Source of the DNA: an uncultured Bacteroides sp.
GTDB taxonomy: Bacteria; Bacteroidota; Bacteroidia; Bacteroidales; Bacteroidaceae
DNA length: 64,000 nucleotides
Reading direction: 5' to 3'
Assembly: GCA_900555635.1 (NCBI GenBank)
Contig: USLU01000018.1
Span: 19,171 to 83,170 of the forward strand
Position 1 is the stretch's first letter. The number at the start of each line of letters is the position of its first letter. This document shows, one piece after another, positions 33,884-43,220 of the stretch. The translations under genes were made by a program, and so were the position numbers. The notes beneath the pieces are model-generated. The model saw only the letters and a list, made by a program, of their open reading frames with translations. It was not told where the DNA came from and searched no databases.

Positions 33884-35176
33884 ATGATATTAAAACTTAT
33901 ACTGAAAAACCTTTGGGCACGGCGCCGGCGAAATGCATGGCTGCTTGCCGAACTGATTTTGGTTACTGTACTGACTTGGTACATTACCGATCCTGTTTTT
34001 GTACTAAGCTATAACCGTTCTTTGCCCTTGGGGTATAATCCCGATGGTTTGCTGATTGCTCAACTTAACAATCTTCCATCGAAAGCATCCGGTTATAGTG
34101 AAGAGGAATCCGATTCGCTTCATACGATGCAGAACTTACAACGTTTGTTGCAGGAATTACGTAATCATCCCGATGTACAATGCGCTACACCATTAATCAC
34201 TTTTGCTTATCCGGCATCGGATGGTATGGCTATGTCATCGTTAATGTATGACACAATTGAGGTTACAAGCAATGTGTATTATTTTCTACCTCATTCCGGT
34301 TACTTTGAAACTTTTGGTTTTCGGGGAGTTGATGGAAAGATTGCTCAGGAACTGGATAATATGGATTTTGAGAATAGAGATCTGATTTTGACTGAAGATT
34401 TGGTTCAACGGCTGACAGGCGGAACTTCCTTAACAGGTAAACGATTTTTTAATACTCAAGGAAATGATACTCTTGATTATCGTATCCGTGCAACGATTGA
34501 GAAAGTGCGTACGATGACTTTTGAGCAGGGAATGGGATGTCGTTTTGAACCGCAATTACGGCTTCAAGTTTCTGAGTTAGAAAGTGCCGGGAAACTTTTG
34601 TTTCGCCTCCGTCCGGGTGTTTCGGAACAACGTTTCCTGCATGAGTTCCGTCCATGGGCACGAAAACATTTACGAGCCGGCAATCTGTATGTGCGCAATG
34701 CCGACAACTTTCAGCAACAGATAGATCAACGCGAATACGAATGGGGGGTAACCAATAAATACCGTATGAATGTAGCTTTGGCTATTTTCTTCCTGACAAA
34801 CCTTGCCTTGGGTGTAACCGGAACCTTTTGGTTACAAACGCGTAGTCGCCGTGAAGAGGTCGGGGTACTGCTGAGCTATGGCGCTTCTCCCAATAATATC
34901 GTTCGTCTATTGATGGGAGAAGCCGCTGTTTTGGCTACCGTTGCCTGGATAATAGGATGCTTTGCTTACCTGCAATATGGTATATCCGAAGGTAACTGGT
35001 TTCAGCAAGGTGAAGTTACCGGCGATCTCTATTGGATTAATAACTTCAGTCTACACTTCATAGCCGTATCACTCATTGTCTATGTCATTATCCTGACTGT
35101 TGTTTTAGTAGGAGTTTATATTCCGGCACGTAGCATCAGCCGGATACTGCCTACTGAAGCATTGCGTGATGAGTAA
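33884..35176 (+). CDS. ABC permease (FtsX/MacB-like), type B, pair 1
   Basis: 430 residues. Type B proteins begin with a short positively charged N-terminus and TM1 (WLLAELILVTVLTWYI here). The C-terminal FtsX domain has NLALGVTGTFWLQTRSRREE followed by a coupling loop (VGVLLSYGASPNNI) that departs from the R-R-S-E-I-A-L-R form of its paralogues. It ends PTEALRDE, where the others have PAEALHDE. Last gene of the first transcription unit; the next 177 nt hold the second sigma-54-type promoter. Confidence 0.87.
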   Translation: MILKLILKNLWARRRRNAWLLAELILVTVLTWYITDPVFVLSYNRSLPLGYNPDGLLIAQLNNLPSKASGYSEEESDSLHTMQNLQRLLQELRNHPDVQCATPLITFAYPASDGMAMSSLMYDTIEVTSNVYYFLPHSGYFETFGFRGVDGKIAQELDNMDFENRDLILTEDLVQRLTGGTSLTGKRFFNTQGNDTLDYRIRATIEKVRTMTFEQGMGCRFEPQLRLQVSELESAGKLLFRLRPGVSEQRFLHEFRPWARKHLRAGNLYVRNADNFQQQIDQREYEWGVTNKYRMNVALAIFFLTNLALGVTGTFWLQTRSRREEVGVLLSYGASPNNIVRLLMGEAAVLATVAWIIGCFAYLQYGISEGNWFQQGEVTGDLYWINNFSLHFIAVSLIVYVIILTVVLVGVYIPARSISRILPTEALRDE

Positions 35177-35189
35177 TTATTTTACAGCT

Positions 35190-35205
35190 GTTACTATAAC
35201 GGACA
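35190..35205. promoter_or_regulatory. Upstream activator site 1 of the ABC ATPase operon (distal)
   Basis: GTTACTATAACGGACA: one good CGGACA half-site and a weak partner. Its centre lies exactly 19 nt upstream of the proximal site, as at the MFP operon. Confidence 0.45.
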
Positions 35206-35208
35206 GAG

Positions 35209-35224
35209 TGTTCATTTTCGGACA
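35209..35224. promoter_or_regulatory. Upstream activator site 2 of the ABC ATPase operon (proximal)
   Basis: TGTTCATTTTCGGACA, a variant of TGTCCG-N4-CGGACA. Its centre is 55 nt upstream of the -24 GG, identical to the MFP operon. Confidence 0.6.
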
Positions 35225-35269
35225 TTCCATAGTTTACCTAAATAGCAGTAAATCAATAATAAATGGTTT

Positions 35270-35285
35270 TGGCATAACATTTGAC
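35270..35285 (+). promoter_or_regulatory. Sigma-54-type promoter of the ABC ATPase operon
   Basis: TGGCATAACATTTGAC: GG at 35271-35272, N10, then GA where GC is canonical. The TGGCAT -24 part is identical to the MFP promoter. The leader to the ATPase start would be about 57 nt. Confidence 0.6.
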
Positions 35286-35353
35286 CAATAAATAAAAATA
35301 GTGTGCGAAAAGTAAACGGAATTAAATAATAAACAATTAAATACATTACTATT

Positions 35354-36019
35354 ATGATTAAGTTAACTGGCATCAACAAGATTTATCGTACAAACGAGAT
35401 TGAAACTGTAGCATTGGAGAATGTAAACCTTGAAGTGAATAAAGGTGATTTCCTGAGTATCATGGGACCTTCAGGTTGTGGTAAATCAACCTTGTTGAAT
35501 ATTATGGGATTACTGGATGCTCCGTCAAGCGGAACTATTGAGATTGCAGGTACTAAAGTTGATGGTATGAAGGATAAGGCACTGGCTGCTTTCCGTAATC
35601 AAAAATTAGGTTTCGTATTTCAGTCTTTCCATCTGATAAACTCGTTGAATGTACTTGATAATGTAGAGTTACCTTTACTTTATAGAAAAGTATCAGCAAA
35701 AGAACGTCGCCTTTTAGCGGAAGAAGTCTTGAAAAAAGTCGGTTTGAGCCATCGTATGCGTCACATGCCTACACAGCTATCCGGTGGTCAATGCCAGCGT
35801 GTTGCTATTGCCCGTGCTATTATTGGTAATCCGGAAATAATCCTTGCCGATGAGCCTACCGGTAACTTGGACTCTAAGATGGGTGCCGAAGTAATGGAAT
35901 TATTGCACCAGTTGAACAAAGAAGATGGACGTACCATCGTAATGGTAACCCATAATGAAGAGCAGGCTAAGCAAACCAGCCGTACAGTTCGCTTCTTCGA
36001 TGGACGTCAAGTAGAATAA
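35354..36019 (+). CDS. ABC transporter ATPase (LolD/MacB-type)
   Basis: 221 residues, the only ATPase for this permease array. Walker A GPSGCGKST (38-46), Q-loop in FVFQSFHLINSL, signature LSGGQCQRVAIARAI, Walker B IILADEPTGNLDS, and H-loop MVTHN, all in the MacB/LolD/FtsE subfamily form. Such ATPases drive FtsX-type permeases that do mechanical work on periplasmic substrates rather than classical transport. It opens the second sigma-54-type unit and precedes permease pair 2 by 13 nt. Probably shared among several permease pairs. Confidence 0.95.
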   Translation: MIKLTGINKIYRTNEIETVALENVNLEVNKGDFLSIMGPSGCGKSTLLNIMGLLDAPSSGTIEIAGTKVDGMKDKALAAFRNQKLGFVFQSFHLINSLNVLDNVELPLLYRKVSAKERRLLAEEVLKKVGLSHRMRHMPTQLSGGQCQRVAIARAIIGNPEIILADEPTGNLDSKMGAEVMELLHQLNKEDGRTIVMVTHNEEQAKQTSRTVRFFDGRQVE

Positions 36020-36032
36020 GGAGGAAACTATT

Positions 36033-37307
36033 ATGCAGACTATTCGTCAAGCCTTTATACTTTTGCGGCAGAATCCATTGCTAAGTATTATATCCATACT
36101 GGGTACGGCTTTTGCTATTACCATGATTATGGCTGTCGTTATAACCTGGCAGACGAAGTACTCTGACATTGAGCCGGAAGTAAATCGTAGCAGATGCTTG
36201 TATGTCAGCAAGACGCATATACAAAATAAAGAGAACTCCGACTGGAATAATTTTAGTGATTGTTCTCCTGCTTTTATGAAGGAATGTGTACAACCTTTGA
36301 AAGAAGTGGAAGCTTGTACATCCTTTACTCCGGTGTCAGTGGCATTGCTTTCTATGACGGATGGTACCAATCGTGTTAAGGTAGATGCTATGGAAACCGA
36401 TCCCGGTTTCTGGAAAGTGTTTCAGATGCAATTTATTGCTGGTCGCGGATTTGATGACTCTGACTGGGGTGGTGAAACATCATCCATTGTTATTTCTGCT
36501 TCTGTAGCCAGAAAACTATTTGGTACAACGGATGTAATAGGAAAGTCTGTATTGCTAAATCGTGATGACGCACGTATTTGTGGAGTAGTAAAGGATGTAT
36601 CTGTAACTGCTAAAGATGCATATGCACAGGTGTGGAGCTTATATCCGCGTGAGCAGCAGACTGCGACTTCTATTTGGAGCTACTCTAGAGGTTTTACTGT
36701 AGTGGCGATGGCAAGCACTTCTGAAGATCTTCCTCTTCTTAAACAAGGAATAGAAAAACGGGTGAAAGATATAAATACCGGATTCCCTGAGTTTTTGTTG
36801 GATATCATGGAACAACCGGATGGGGTAGTGGAGCATGTTAACCATGTTTGGGCTAATGTAGGTCCTGATTTACGCATGCTTTATTTGCAATATTTCATAG
36901 CATTGCTTATTATCTTATTGGTTCCTTCTCTCAATCTTTGTGGCTTGAGTAATAGCCGTATGCAGCAGCGTATGAGCGAACTGGGTGTCCGTAAAGCATT
37001 TGGAGCGACAAAAGGTATTTTAATACGGCAAATCTTAAATGAAAATCTGGTACTTACCCTGCTGGGAGGATTTGTCGGGCTTATTTTAAGTTATACAGCT
37101 GTATATTTTATGCGTTCCTGGCTGTTCACTAATAGCGATAATATCGGTACTTCCGGTGATTTCAGTCTGAGTATGTCGGTATTATTTAGTCCGGAAGTTT
37201 TTTGCCTTGCATTTCTTTTTTGCTTGATTATCAATTTGCTGAGTGCCGGTGTACCGGCTTGGGTTGCTGCAAGACGTACTATTGTAGATTCGTTGAACGA
37301 TAAATAA
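36033..37307 (+). CDS. ABC permease (FtsX/MacB-like), type A, pair 2
   Basis: 424 residues. TM1 near 18-40 (SILGTAFAITMIMAVVITW), periplasmic domain ~45-285, C-terminal FtsX domain with three helices. The coupling loop reads SRMQQRMSELGVRKAFGATKG, the consensus for the A group. The periplasmic part contains FGTTDVIGKSVLLNRDDARICGVVKDVS, the MacB-type beta-rich segment. It lies directly after the ATPase gene and 12 nt before its B partner. Confidence 0.9.
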   Translation: MQTIRQAFILLRQNPLLSIISILGTAFAITMIMAVVITWQTKYSDIEPEVNRSRCLYVSKTHIQNKENSDWNNFSDCSPAFMKECVQPLKEVEACTSFTPVSVALLSMTDGTNRVKVDAMETDPGFWKVFQMQFIAGRGFDDSDWGGETSSIVISASVARKLFGTTDVIGKSVLLNRDDARICGVVKDVSVTAKDAYAQVWSLYPREQQTATSIWSYSRGFTVVAMASTSEDLPLLKQGIEKRVKDINTGFPEFLLDIMEQPDGVVEHVNHVWANVGPDLRMLYLQYFIALLIILLVPSLNLCGLSNSRMQQRMSELGVRKAFGATKGILIRQILNENLVLTLLGGFVGLILSYTAVYFMRSWLFTNSDNIGTSGDFSLSMSVLFSPEVFCLAFLFCLIINLLSAGVPAWVAARRTIVDSLNDK

Positions 37308-37319
37308 CAAGATTTAATT

Positions 37320-38579
37320 ATGAAATTCATATTACATAACTTACGTATGATATGGGCACGTTTTCGTAGTAACGGATGGGTGTTGGCGGAATTGTTCTTG
37401 GTATTCATCGTTATGTGGTTTCTTTGCGATTCATTAGGATGCATGAAGTATACATTTTATCGTCCATTAGGTTATAATATTGACCATGTATATCAACTTT
37501 CCACGATCAGTGGTGGTGAGAGCAGAGATACCAGTTTAACAAGAGCGGATAAATACCTTGGTATTTTAGCAAAATTGGAAAAGGAGCCTACAGTTGAATC
37601 GGCATGTATTAGCTACTGGAGTTTGCCAATGCATGGGAGTAATTCATCTAATTCCTTGGCTGTTGATACTATTGGGTGGAATGGGCGCATGATTAAGGCT
37701 ACCGGCGGATACACCCGTGTGTTTCGTATGCAGGAAGATGTCGCACGTCCTTTTGCCGGAACTCCAGCCGATAAATATCATGGAATGTTGACTGAAAAGG
37801 CTTTCGAGTCTATAAAGAAAGATGTACCGGGGTTTTCACTTGATACGCCTTTGCACTGGTATGGTGATTCTACTCGTGTTGTTACTCAGAGTGGTGTGAT
37901 TGGAAATATACGTTCTTATCGCTATGGAGATGATGCCGAATGGTTCTTCCAAAGATTGGATGAGAATTTGATAAAACAAAATTATGCGGATGATTGGGCA
38001 CAGATTGTTTTTCGTGTAAAGGATGCTGCCGATTCTCCCGATTATCGCTATCAGTTTATTAAGGATATAGCGCCCCGGCTCGACACGGATAATATGTTTA
38101 TAGCGGATGTGTCTCCCTATACCGAGCAGCAGTTACAATTCGAAGTGATGAGAGGAGATACTGATAAGGTGAATACGCAGACAATCGTTGTAATTTTCCT
38201 TTTGGTGAATGTGTTTTTGGGTGTGATGGGAACTTTCTGGTTTCGCACTCGCAGGCGTCGTAGCGAAATTGCTTTGAGGCTTGCAATGGGCAGCACAAAG
38301 AAACAGATATTTAGCTTGCTTACCGGAGAAGGATTATTGCTGCTGGCATTGGTTACTATTCCCGCTATGATTATTTGCTATAATGTAGGTATTGCCGAAT
38401 TGAAAGTAGGGCGTAGTGAATTGATTTCTACTTGGCCTATAGAATGGAGTTTTGTACGCTTCTTGTTAGGTTCGCTCGGTGCATGGATTTTAATATCGCT
38501 GATGATAATAATTGGCATTTGGTTTCCGGCACGAAAGGCGATAAAGATACACCCTGCTGAAGCATTACATGAAGATTAG
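37320..38579 (+). CDS. ABC permease (FtsX/MacB-like), type B, pair 2
   Basis: 419 residues. TM1 is WVLAELFLVFIVMWFL; the FtsX domain has NVFLGVMGTFWFRTRRRRSE, the coupling loop IALRLAMGSTKKQIF, and the end HPAEALHED. The periplasmic domain (~40-270) is shorter and differs from the A type, so A and B probably form a heterodimer with two different periplasmic heads. 31 nt separate it from the DUF2807 gene. Confidence 0.9.
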   Translation: MKFILHNLRMIWARFRSNGWVLAELFLVFIVMWFLCDSLGCMKYTFYRPLGYNIDHVYQLSTISGGESRDTSLTRADKYLGILAKLEKEPTVESACISYWSLPMHGSNSSNSLAVDTIGWNGRMIKATGGYTRVFRMQEDVARPFAGTPADKYHGMLTEKAFESIKKDVPGFSLDTPLHWYGDSTRVVTQSGVIGNIRSYRYGDDAEWFFQRLDENLIKQNYADDWAQIVFRVKDAADSPDYRYQFIKDIAPRLDTDNMFIADVSPYTEQQLQFEVMRGDTDKVNTQTIVVIFLLVNVFLGVMGTFWFRTRRRRSEIALRLAMGSTKKQIFSLLTGEGLLLLALVTIPAMIICYNVGIAELKVGRSELISTWPIEWSFVRFLLGSLGAWILISLMIIIGIWFPARKAIKIHPAEALHED

Positions 38580-38610
38580 AAACAGAATATAAATATAATA
38601 TTGAAAGATT

Positions 38611-39228
38611 ATGAAAGCATTGTTTATTACCCTTAGTTGTATATTTGCAGCAATAACCGGTACGCTTTATGCTGCCGGCAATGAAAAAAATGAGAATGTA
38701 AGTGAAGTACGTAAAGTAGAAGCATTTTCATCTATTGAAGTAACTTCGGTGGCTACCATTTATTTTACTCAAAGTAATACTTATTCGTTCAAGATTGAAG
38801 GTCTGGAAAAGTATGTAAAGACTACTACATCTGTAGTGAAAGATGGTTGCCTTGTCATTGGTTTCAAGAATAATAATGAGCGTAACCGTAATAAGGGTGT
38901 GACTATCTACTTATCTGCTCCCGATTTAAAAGAGGTGGAGTTTACAGGTGTAGGTAGCTTTAATTGCGATAAACCATTAAAATTGGATGATGTTAAGTTT
39001 CAGGTAGAAGGTGTAGGAAAAGTAAATGTGAAAGATCTGAAATGCCGTTCATTAAAAGTAGGTTTAGAAGGTGTGGGTAAAGCTGATATTCATGTCAATT
39101 GCGACTATTTATCTGCACATCTGGATGGAGTAGGTCATGTTACCTTAAGCGGTACGGCTGGAAAAGCTGATATCTCTAAAGACGGTGTAGGTGGTGTGAA
39201 CACACGTAACCTGAAAGTAGGTCGTTGA
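38611..39228 (+). CDS. Exported DUF2807 (head-GIN-like) protein
   Basis: 205 residues with a signal peptide (FITLSCIFAAITGTLYAAG, cleavage near YAA-GN). The rest is a chain of short beta-strands with repeated G-V-G turns (GVGSFNCD, GVGKVNVKD, GVGKADIHV, GVGHVTLSG, GVGGVNTRN), the right-handed beta-helix of DUF2807. Such proteins are secreted or surface-attached in Bacteroidetes, with unknown function. Being embedded between permease pairs 2 and 3, it could be a periplasmic partner or substrate of the array; this is inference. Confidence 0.85.
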   Translation: MKALFITLSCIFAAITGTLYAAGNEKNENVSEVRKVEAFSSIEVTSVATIYFTQSNTYSFKIEGLEKYVKTTTSVVKDGCLVIGFKNNNERNRNKGVTIYLSAPDLKEVEFTGVGSFNCDKPLKLDDVKFQVEGVGKVNVKDLKCRSLKVGLEGVGKADIHVNCDYLSAHLDGVGHVTLSGTAGKADISKDGVGGVNTRNLKVGR

Positions 39229-39253
39229 GTAACTTAAATCACAGAGAACTAAA

Positions 39254-40546
39254 ATGATAAAACAATATTTTACACAAGCGTGGGCTCAACTTCGGCAACA
39301 ACCGTTGATTAGTGCTGTGAGCATAGCCGGTACGGCGCTTGCCATCTTCCTCATCATGCTGGTGGTGATGATGCAGCAAGTCAAGGTAGCGCCATTTGCT
39401 CCGGAGAGCAATCGCGACCGGTTCCTGCATGCGCGCTTCATGAGTATTACTAATAAAAACTGGGGCGGAGGAAGCAGTAACGGACCTATGAGTGCTAAGA
39501 CTGCACGTGAGTGTTTCCAAACGCTGAAAACACCTGAAGCAGTGACTATTTATACATGTATGGTAATTTCTACTCCGGTTAATCTTCCGGGACAACCTGC
39601 CATAGGTATCGACTTGCTACAAACGGATGATATTTTTTGGCATGTATTCGATTTCTCGTTTGTTTCCGGAAAGCCCTACGATAAGGCGACATTTGATGCC
39701 GGAATGCCGGTAGCTGTTATTACAGAAAGTGTAGCAAAGAAACTGTTTCAGAGTACAGATGCCGAAGGACGTGAATTCCTGCTGAACCATGCACCCTATA
39801 AAGTAGTGGGTGTAGTGAAAGATGTTTCCACCTTGGCTGCATCGGCATACGGACAGGTATGGGTGCCTTACACTTCAACCGAAATCACGAATGACATGTG
39901 GAGTGATGACCATATGGGTATGATGAGTTGTACTATTTTGGCACATGACCGTAAAGACTTTGATGCTATTCGTGAGGAAGCTGAACGGCGCAGGCAAGAG
40001 TATAATTCTCTGATTGGAGCTGATGGATATGAACTTATTTACCGTAACCGTCCATACGATCAGGAGAAAAGTGCGATAGCTTTTGCTGCTAATTTGGAAC
40101 CGGATTTGGCTCAGGCACGTAGGCAACGACTTATAATCTTCGTTATCTTGCTGATAGTACCCGCTATCAACCTGAGTAGTATGACACAGAGCCGCCTTCG
40201 TCAGCGTGTATCTGAAATAGGTGTGCGCCGGGCATTTGGCAGTACACGGCTGGAATTGATGGGGCAGATTGTTACCGAAAATCTTGTAGTAACCCTGATG
40301 GCCGGTATACTGGGATTATTGCTCAGTGTAGCATTTGCTTATTTGGGTAATACATTATTGTTTGCACAGGAGTTCAGTCAGACCTTAAGTCCTCCGGCAG
40401 TAGATGCCAGCATATTACTGCATGCTTCTACCTTTGGTTGGGCATTATTGTTCTGTTTTATACTGAATTTATTGAGTTCCGGTATTCCGGCATGGCGTGC
40501 ATCGAGAATAGGAATTGTTAATGCTTTGGGCGGACGCTTGCATTAA
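39254..40546 (+). CDS. ABC permease (FtsX/MacB-like), type A, pair 3
   Basis: 430 residues. Begins IKQYFTQAWAQLRQQPLIS; TM1 near 18-42 (SIAGTALAIFLIMLVVMM); FtsX domain with PAINLSSMTQSRLRQRVSEIG and loop VRRAFGSTRLELM. The periplasmic head has FLLNHAPYKVVGVVKDVSTLA, close to the A4 copy. The VSTLA(A/T)SAYGQVWVPY(N/T)S stretch is nearly shared with pair 4, indicating recent duplication or gene conversion. Confidence 0.9.
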   Translation: MIKQYFTQAWAQLRQQPLISAVSIAGTALAIFLIMLVVMMQQVKVAPFAPESNRDRFLHARFMSITNKNWGGGSSNGPMSAKTARECFQTLKTPEAVTIYTCMVISTPVNLPGQPAIGIDLLQTDDIFWHVFDFSFVSGKPYDKATFDAGMPVAVITESVAKKLFQSTDAEGREFLLNHAPYKVVGVVKDVSTLAASAYGQVWVPYTSTEITNDMWSDDHMGMMSCTILAHDRKDFDAIREEAERRRQEYNSLIGADGYELIYRNRPYDQEKSAIAFAANLEPDLAQARRQRLIIFVILLIVPAINLSSMTQSRLRQRVSEIGVRRAFGSTRLELMGQIVTENLVVTLMAGILGLLLSVAFAYLGNTLLFAQEFSQTLSPPAVDASILLHASTFGWALLFCFILNLLSSGIPAWRASRIGIVNALGGRLH

Positions 40547-40579
40547 TCACTCATCACTAAACATTAATAACTGAAAGAA

Positions 40580-41818
40580 ATGACTAAGAAACTTCTTGTA
40601 CAGATAAAAAATGAATGGCTCTCGAACCTATGGTTGGCGTTGGAGTTGCTGGTGGTAAGCGTAGTAATGTGGTATGTAGTGGATTATCTTTATACCCGCA
40701 TTGCCACTTACCTGGAACCACGAGGTTTCAACATAGAGCATTGTTATCTTATTGAATTGGGCGAACTGACACCGAAGAGCCCGGATTATATACCTAATAA
40801 AAATGGGGATGACACCCATGCGGATATTGCGGAACTAGTAGAACGTCTACGTCGCCGACCGGAAGTGGAAGCGGTCAGTCTCTCGCAAAACTCATACCCT
40901 TATAATGGAAGCAATAGCAGTGGGGAGGTGCGTTATGATACACTCCAGTCGCCCGATTGGACCATTAGAAGAATGGTAACTCCAGACTTCGTACGTGTCT
41001 TCCGCTATCAGGGTGCAAATGGTGAAACACCCGAACAATTGGCAAAGATGCTGGAAAAGGGTGAATTCTTGGCCTCTAACAACCTTTATAGGAAATACGA
41101 CCGTAAAATGACTGAATTTGTAGGCAAACGTTTCCAACTTTTCGGTGATACCACCAAGACGTATCAACTCGGAGCTGCCCTGCAAGACGTACGCTACCAC
41201 GACTATGATCAGGCTCGTACTTCGTATTGCTTCCTGAGTAAACAGTCCTTTTACTATGTAGGCCTGGAGCTTTGTGTGCGTGTCCGCGAAGGGCAGGATA
41301 ACGATTTTATTACGAATTTGAAGAAAGATAGCGAAAGCCAGTTTCGTGTAGGTAATCTTTTTATTTCGGAAATTCGTTCATTCCATGATATACGTCGTAA
41401 TTTCCAGCAGGTATGGACAAATGATATCCGTAATTATGTGATGGGTATGGGATTCTTACTATTGAATATCTTCCTCGGTCTGCTCGGCACATTCTGGTTC
41501 CGTACGCAGCAACGCCGTTCGGAAATGGCATTACATAAAGCACATGGTGCATCAGTGCGCGATATCTTTAATCGTTTGCTCTGTGAAGGCTGGCTTCTGC
41601 TATTGTTGGTTACTCCATTGGCTTTGGTGATAGACTATAATATAGCGAATATGGAGTTGAATTCGTGGCGTAATGGCACTACCTTGGAATGGCATCGACT
41701 TTTACTTTGCGCCGGCATTAGCTTTGTTCTAATTGCTTTGATGATTGCTATTGGTATCGGTATACCTGCACGTAAGGCAATGAAGGTACAACCGGCAGAA
41801 GCTTTACACGACGAATAG
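40580..41818 (+). CDS. ABC permease (FtsX/MacB-like), type B, pair 3
   Basis: 412 residues. It starts KKLLVQIKNEWLSNLWLALE and TM1 continues LLVVSVVMWYVVDYLY. C-terminal FtsX domain: NIFLGLLGTFWFRTQQRRSE, coupling loop MALHKAHGASVRDIF, end QPAEALHDE. Pair 4 B starts with almost the same LLKQIKNEWRSNLFL. The periplasmic head carries SLSQNSYPYNGSNSSGEVRYD, whose equivalent in pair 4 is ISQNCFPYNEGSNSM. Confidence 0.9.
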   Translation: MTKKLLVQIKNEWLSNLWLALELLVVSVVMWYVVDYLYTRIATYLEPRGFNIEHCYLIELGELTPKSPDYIPNKNGDDTHADIAELVERLRRRPEVEAVSLSQNSYPYNGSNSSGEVRYDTLQSPDWTIRRMVTPDFVRVFRYQGANGETPEQLAKMLEKGEFLASNNLYRKYDRKMTEFVGKRFQLFGDTTKTYQLGAALQDVRYHDYDQARTSYCFLSKQSFYYVGLELCVRVREGQDNDFITNLKKDSESQFRVGNLFISEIRSFHDIRRNFQQVWTNDIRNYVMGMGFLLLNIFLGLLGTFWFRTQQRRSEMALHKAHGASVRDIFNRLLCEGWLLLLLVTPLALVIDYNIANMELNSWRNGTTLEWHRLLLCAGISFVLIALMIAIGIGIPARKAMKVQPAEALHDE

Positions 41819-41858
41819 AATTATTTCTCATTCTTTAATTCTTAATTTTCAATTTAAA

Positions 41859-43139
41859 ATGATACGACTCTACTTTCAACAAGCCCTTTACCATTTGCGA
41901 GAAAACCCGATTATTACTTGGGTTTCCATCTTGGGTACGGCACTCGCTATCTGTATGATAATGGTGCTTGTGATTACTTTTCAGGTTCGCCTTGTAGATT
42001 GTGAACCGGAGGTAAATCGTTCACGTTCACTTTACGTTTCTGCTATGTCTGTTAAGGCAAAGGGAGCGGATGAAAGTAACTCGGCAAACAGCTTTATGTC
42101 CGTTCATACGGGAAAGGAGTGTTTCAAACCACTTACTACTGCTGAAGCTGTAACTTTGATCTCTCTGCCCAATAAAGTACGGGTATCTTTACCGGCAGGG
42201 GCAAAAGCTACGGCGGATATGAAGCAGACAGACGAAGTCTTTTGGCACATCTTCCATTTTCGCTTCCTTAATGGGGCAGCGTTTACTAAAGCTGACAGTG
42301 ATGCCGGGCTACCGGTTGTAGTACTCAGTGCAAGTATTGCCCGCCAGCTCTTCGGTACTACGGATGTGACTGGCGAAACGGTGCAACTGAATCATGTAGA
42401 TTATCGTATCTGTGGCGTTGTGGCAGACGTATCTACTCTGGCTACCTCTGCCTATGCACAAGTATGGGTTCCATACAACTCCACCGATATGGCAAACCTT
42501 TCTTGGCAGAATAACACGATGGGGCAGATGCGTGCCGTTATCTTGGCGCGCTCCGCTTCCGACTTTCCTGCTATTCGTCAGGAAACAGAAAAATTGCGCA
42601 ACAAGTACAACGACGGACTGGCTGATATAGAAGTCTTTTATCGTGGACAACCGGACGAATCATTTACCAATCTTTACCGTAAGTGGAGTCAAGTTCCTGA
42701 TATAAATTCGGTAATATTGAGTTATGTTATTATTATTTTCATACTCTTGCTTGTGCCTGCAATCAATCTGAGCAGTATGACGCTTTCGCGTATGCAGAAG
42801 CGCATGTCCGAGATAGGTGTACGCAAAGCTTTTGGAGCAACGGGTAGCGAACTGATGCGTCAGGTTTTCTTCGAAAATCTGGTACTTACACTGTTGGCAG
42901 GTATTCTAGGACTTGCCCTCAGCTATCTTGCAACCTTCCTACTGACGGATTTTCTTTTTAGTAACAGTATGAATGCTTACCTTAGTGGTGAAACAGCTCT
43001 TACCACCGGTATGCTTCTATCGCCTTGGGCATTCTTTTCAGCGTTTGGCTTCTGCTTGATTATGAATATCCTCTCGGCAGGTATACCCGCATGGCGTGCT
43101 TCAAAGATGAATATAACAGATGCTATTAACCAAAGATAA
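41859..43139 (+). CDS. ABC permease (FtsX/MacB-like), type A, pair 4
   Basis: 426 residues. TM1 SILGTALAICMIMVLVITF; FtsX domain PAINLSSMTLSRMQKRMSEIG, loop VRKAFGATGSELM, then ENLVLTLLAGILGLALSYL. The first 45 residues match pair 2 A closely (SILGTAxAIxMIMxxVITxQ, with EPEVNRSR following) while the head matches pair 3 A, so its history is mosaic. 81 nt separate it from its B partner, the longest gap inside the unit; no promoter motif was seen there. Confidence 0.9.
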   Translation: MIRLYFQQALYHLRENPIITWVSILGTALAICMIMVLVITFQVRLVDCEPEVNRSRSLYVSAMSVKAKGADESNSANSFMSVHTGKECFKPLTTAEAVTLISLPNKVRVSLPAGAKATADMKQTDEVFWHIFHFRFLNGAAFTKADSDAGLPVVVLSASIARQLFGTTDVTGETVQLNHVDYRICGVVADVSTLATSAYAQVWVPYNSTDMANLSWQNNTMGQMRAVILARSASDFPAIRQETEKLRNKYNDGLADIEVFYRGQPDESFTNLYRKWSQVPDINSVILSYVIIIFILLLVPAINLSSMTLSRMQKRMSEIGVRKAFGATGSELMRQVFFENLVLTLLAGILGLALSYLATFLLTDFLFSNSMNAYLSGETALTTGMLLSPWAFFSAFGFCLIMNILSAGIPAWRASKMNITDAINQR

Positions 43140-43220
43140 TGCAAACCGAAAGCAATATAAAATGAGTTTACTTATTTTTATTGTTGAGGTACAACTTATT
43201 TTATCAAAAGATAAATAGAA

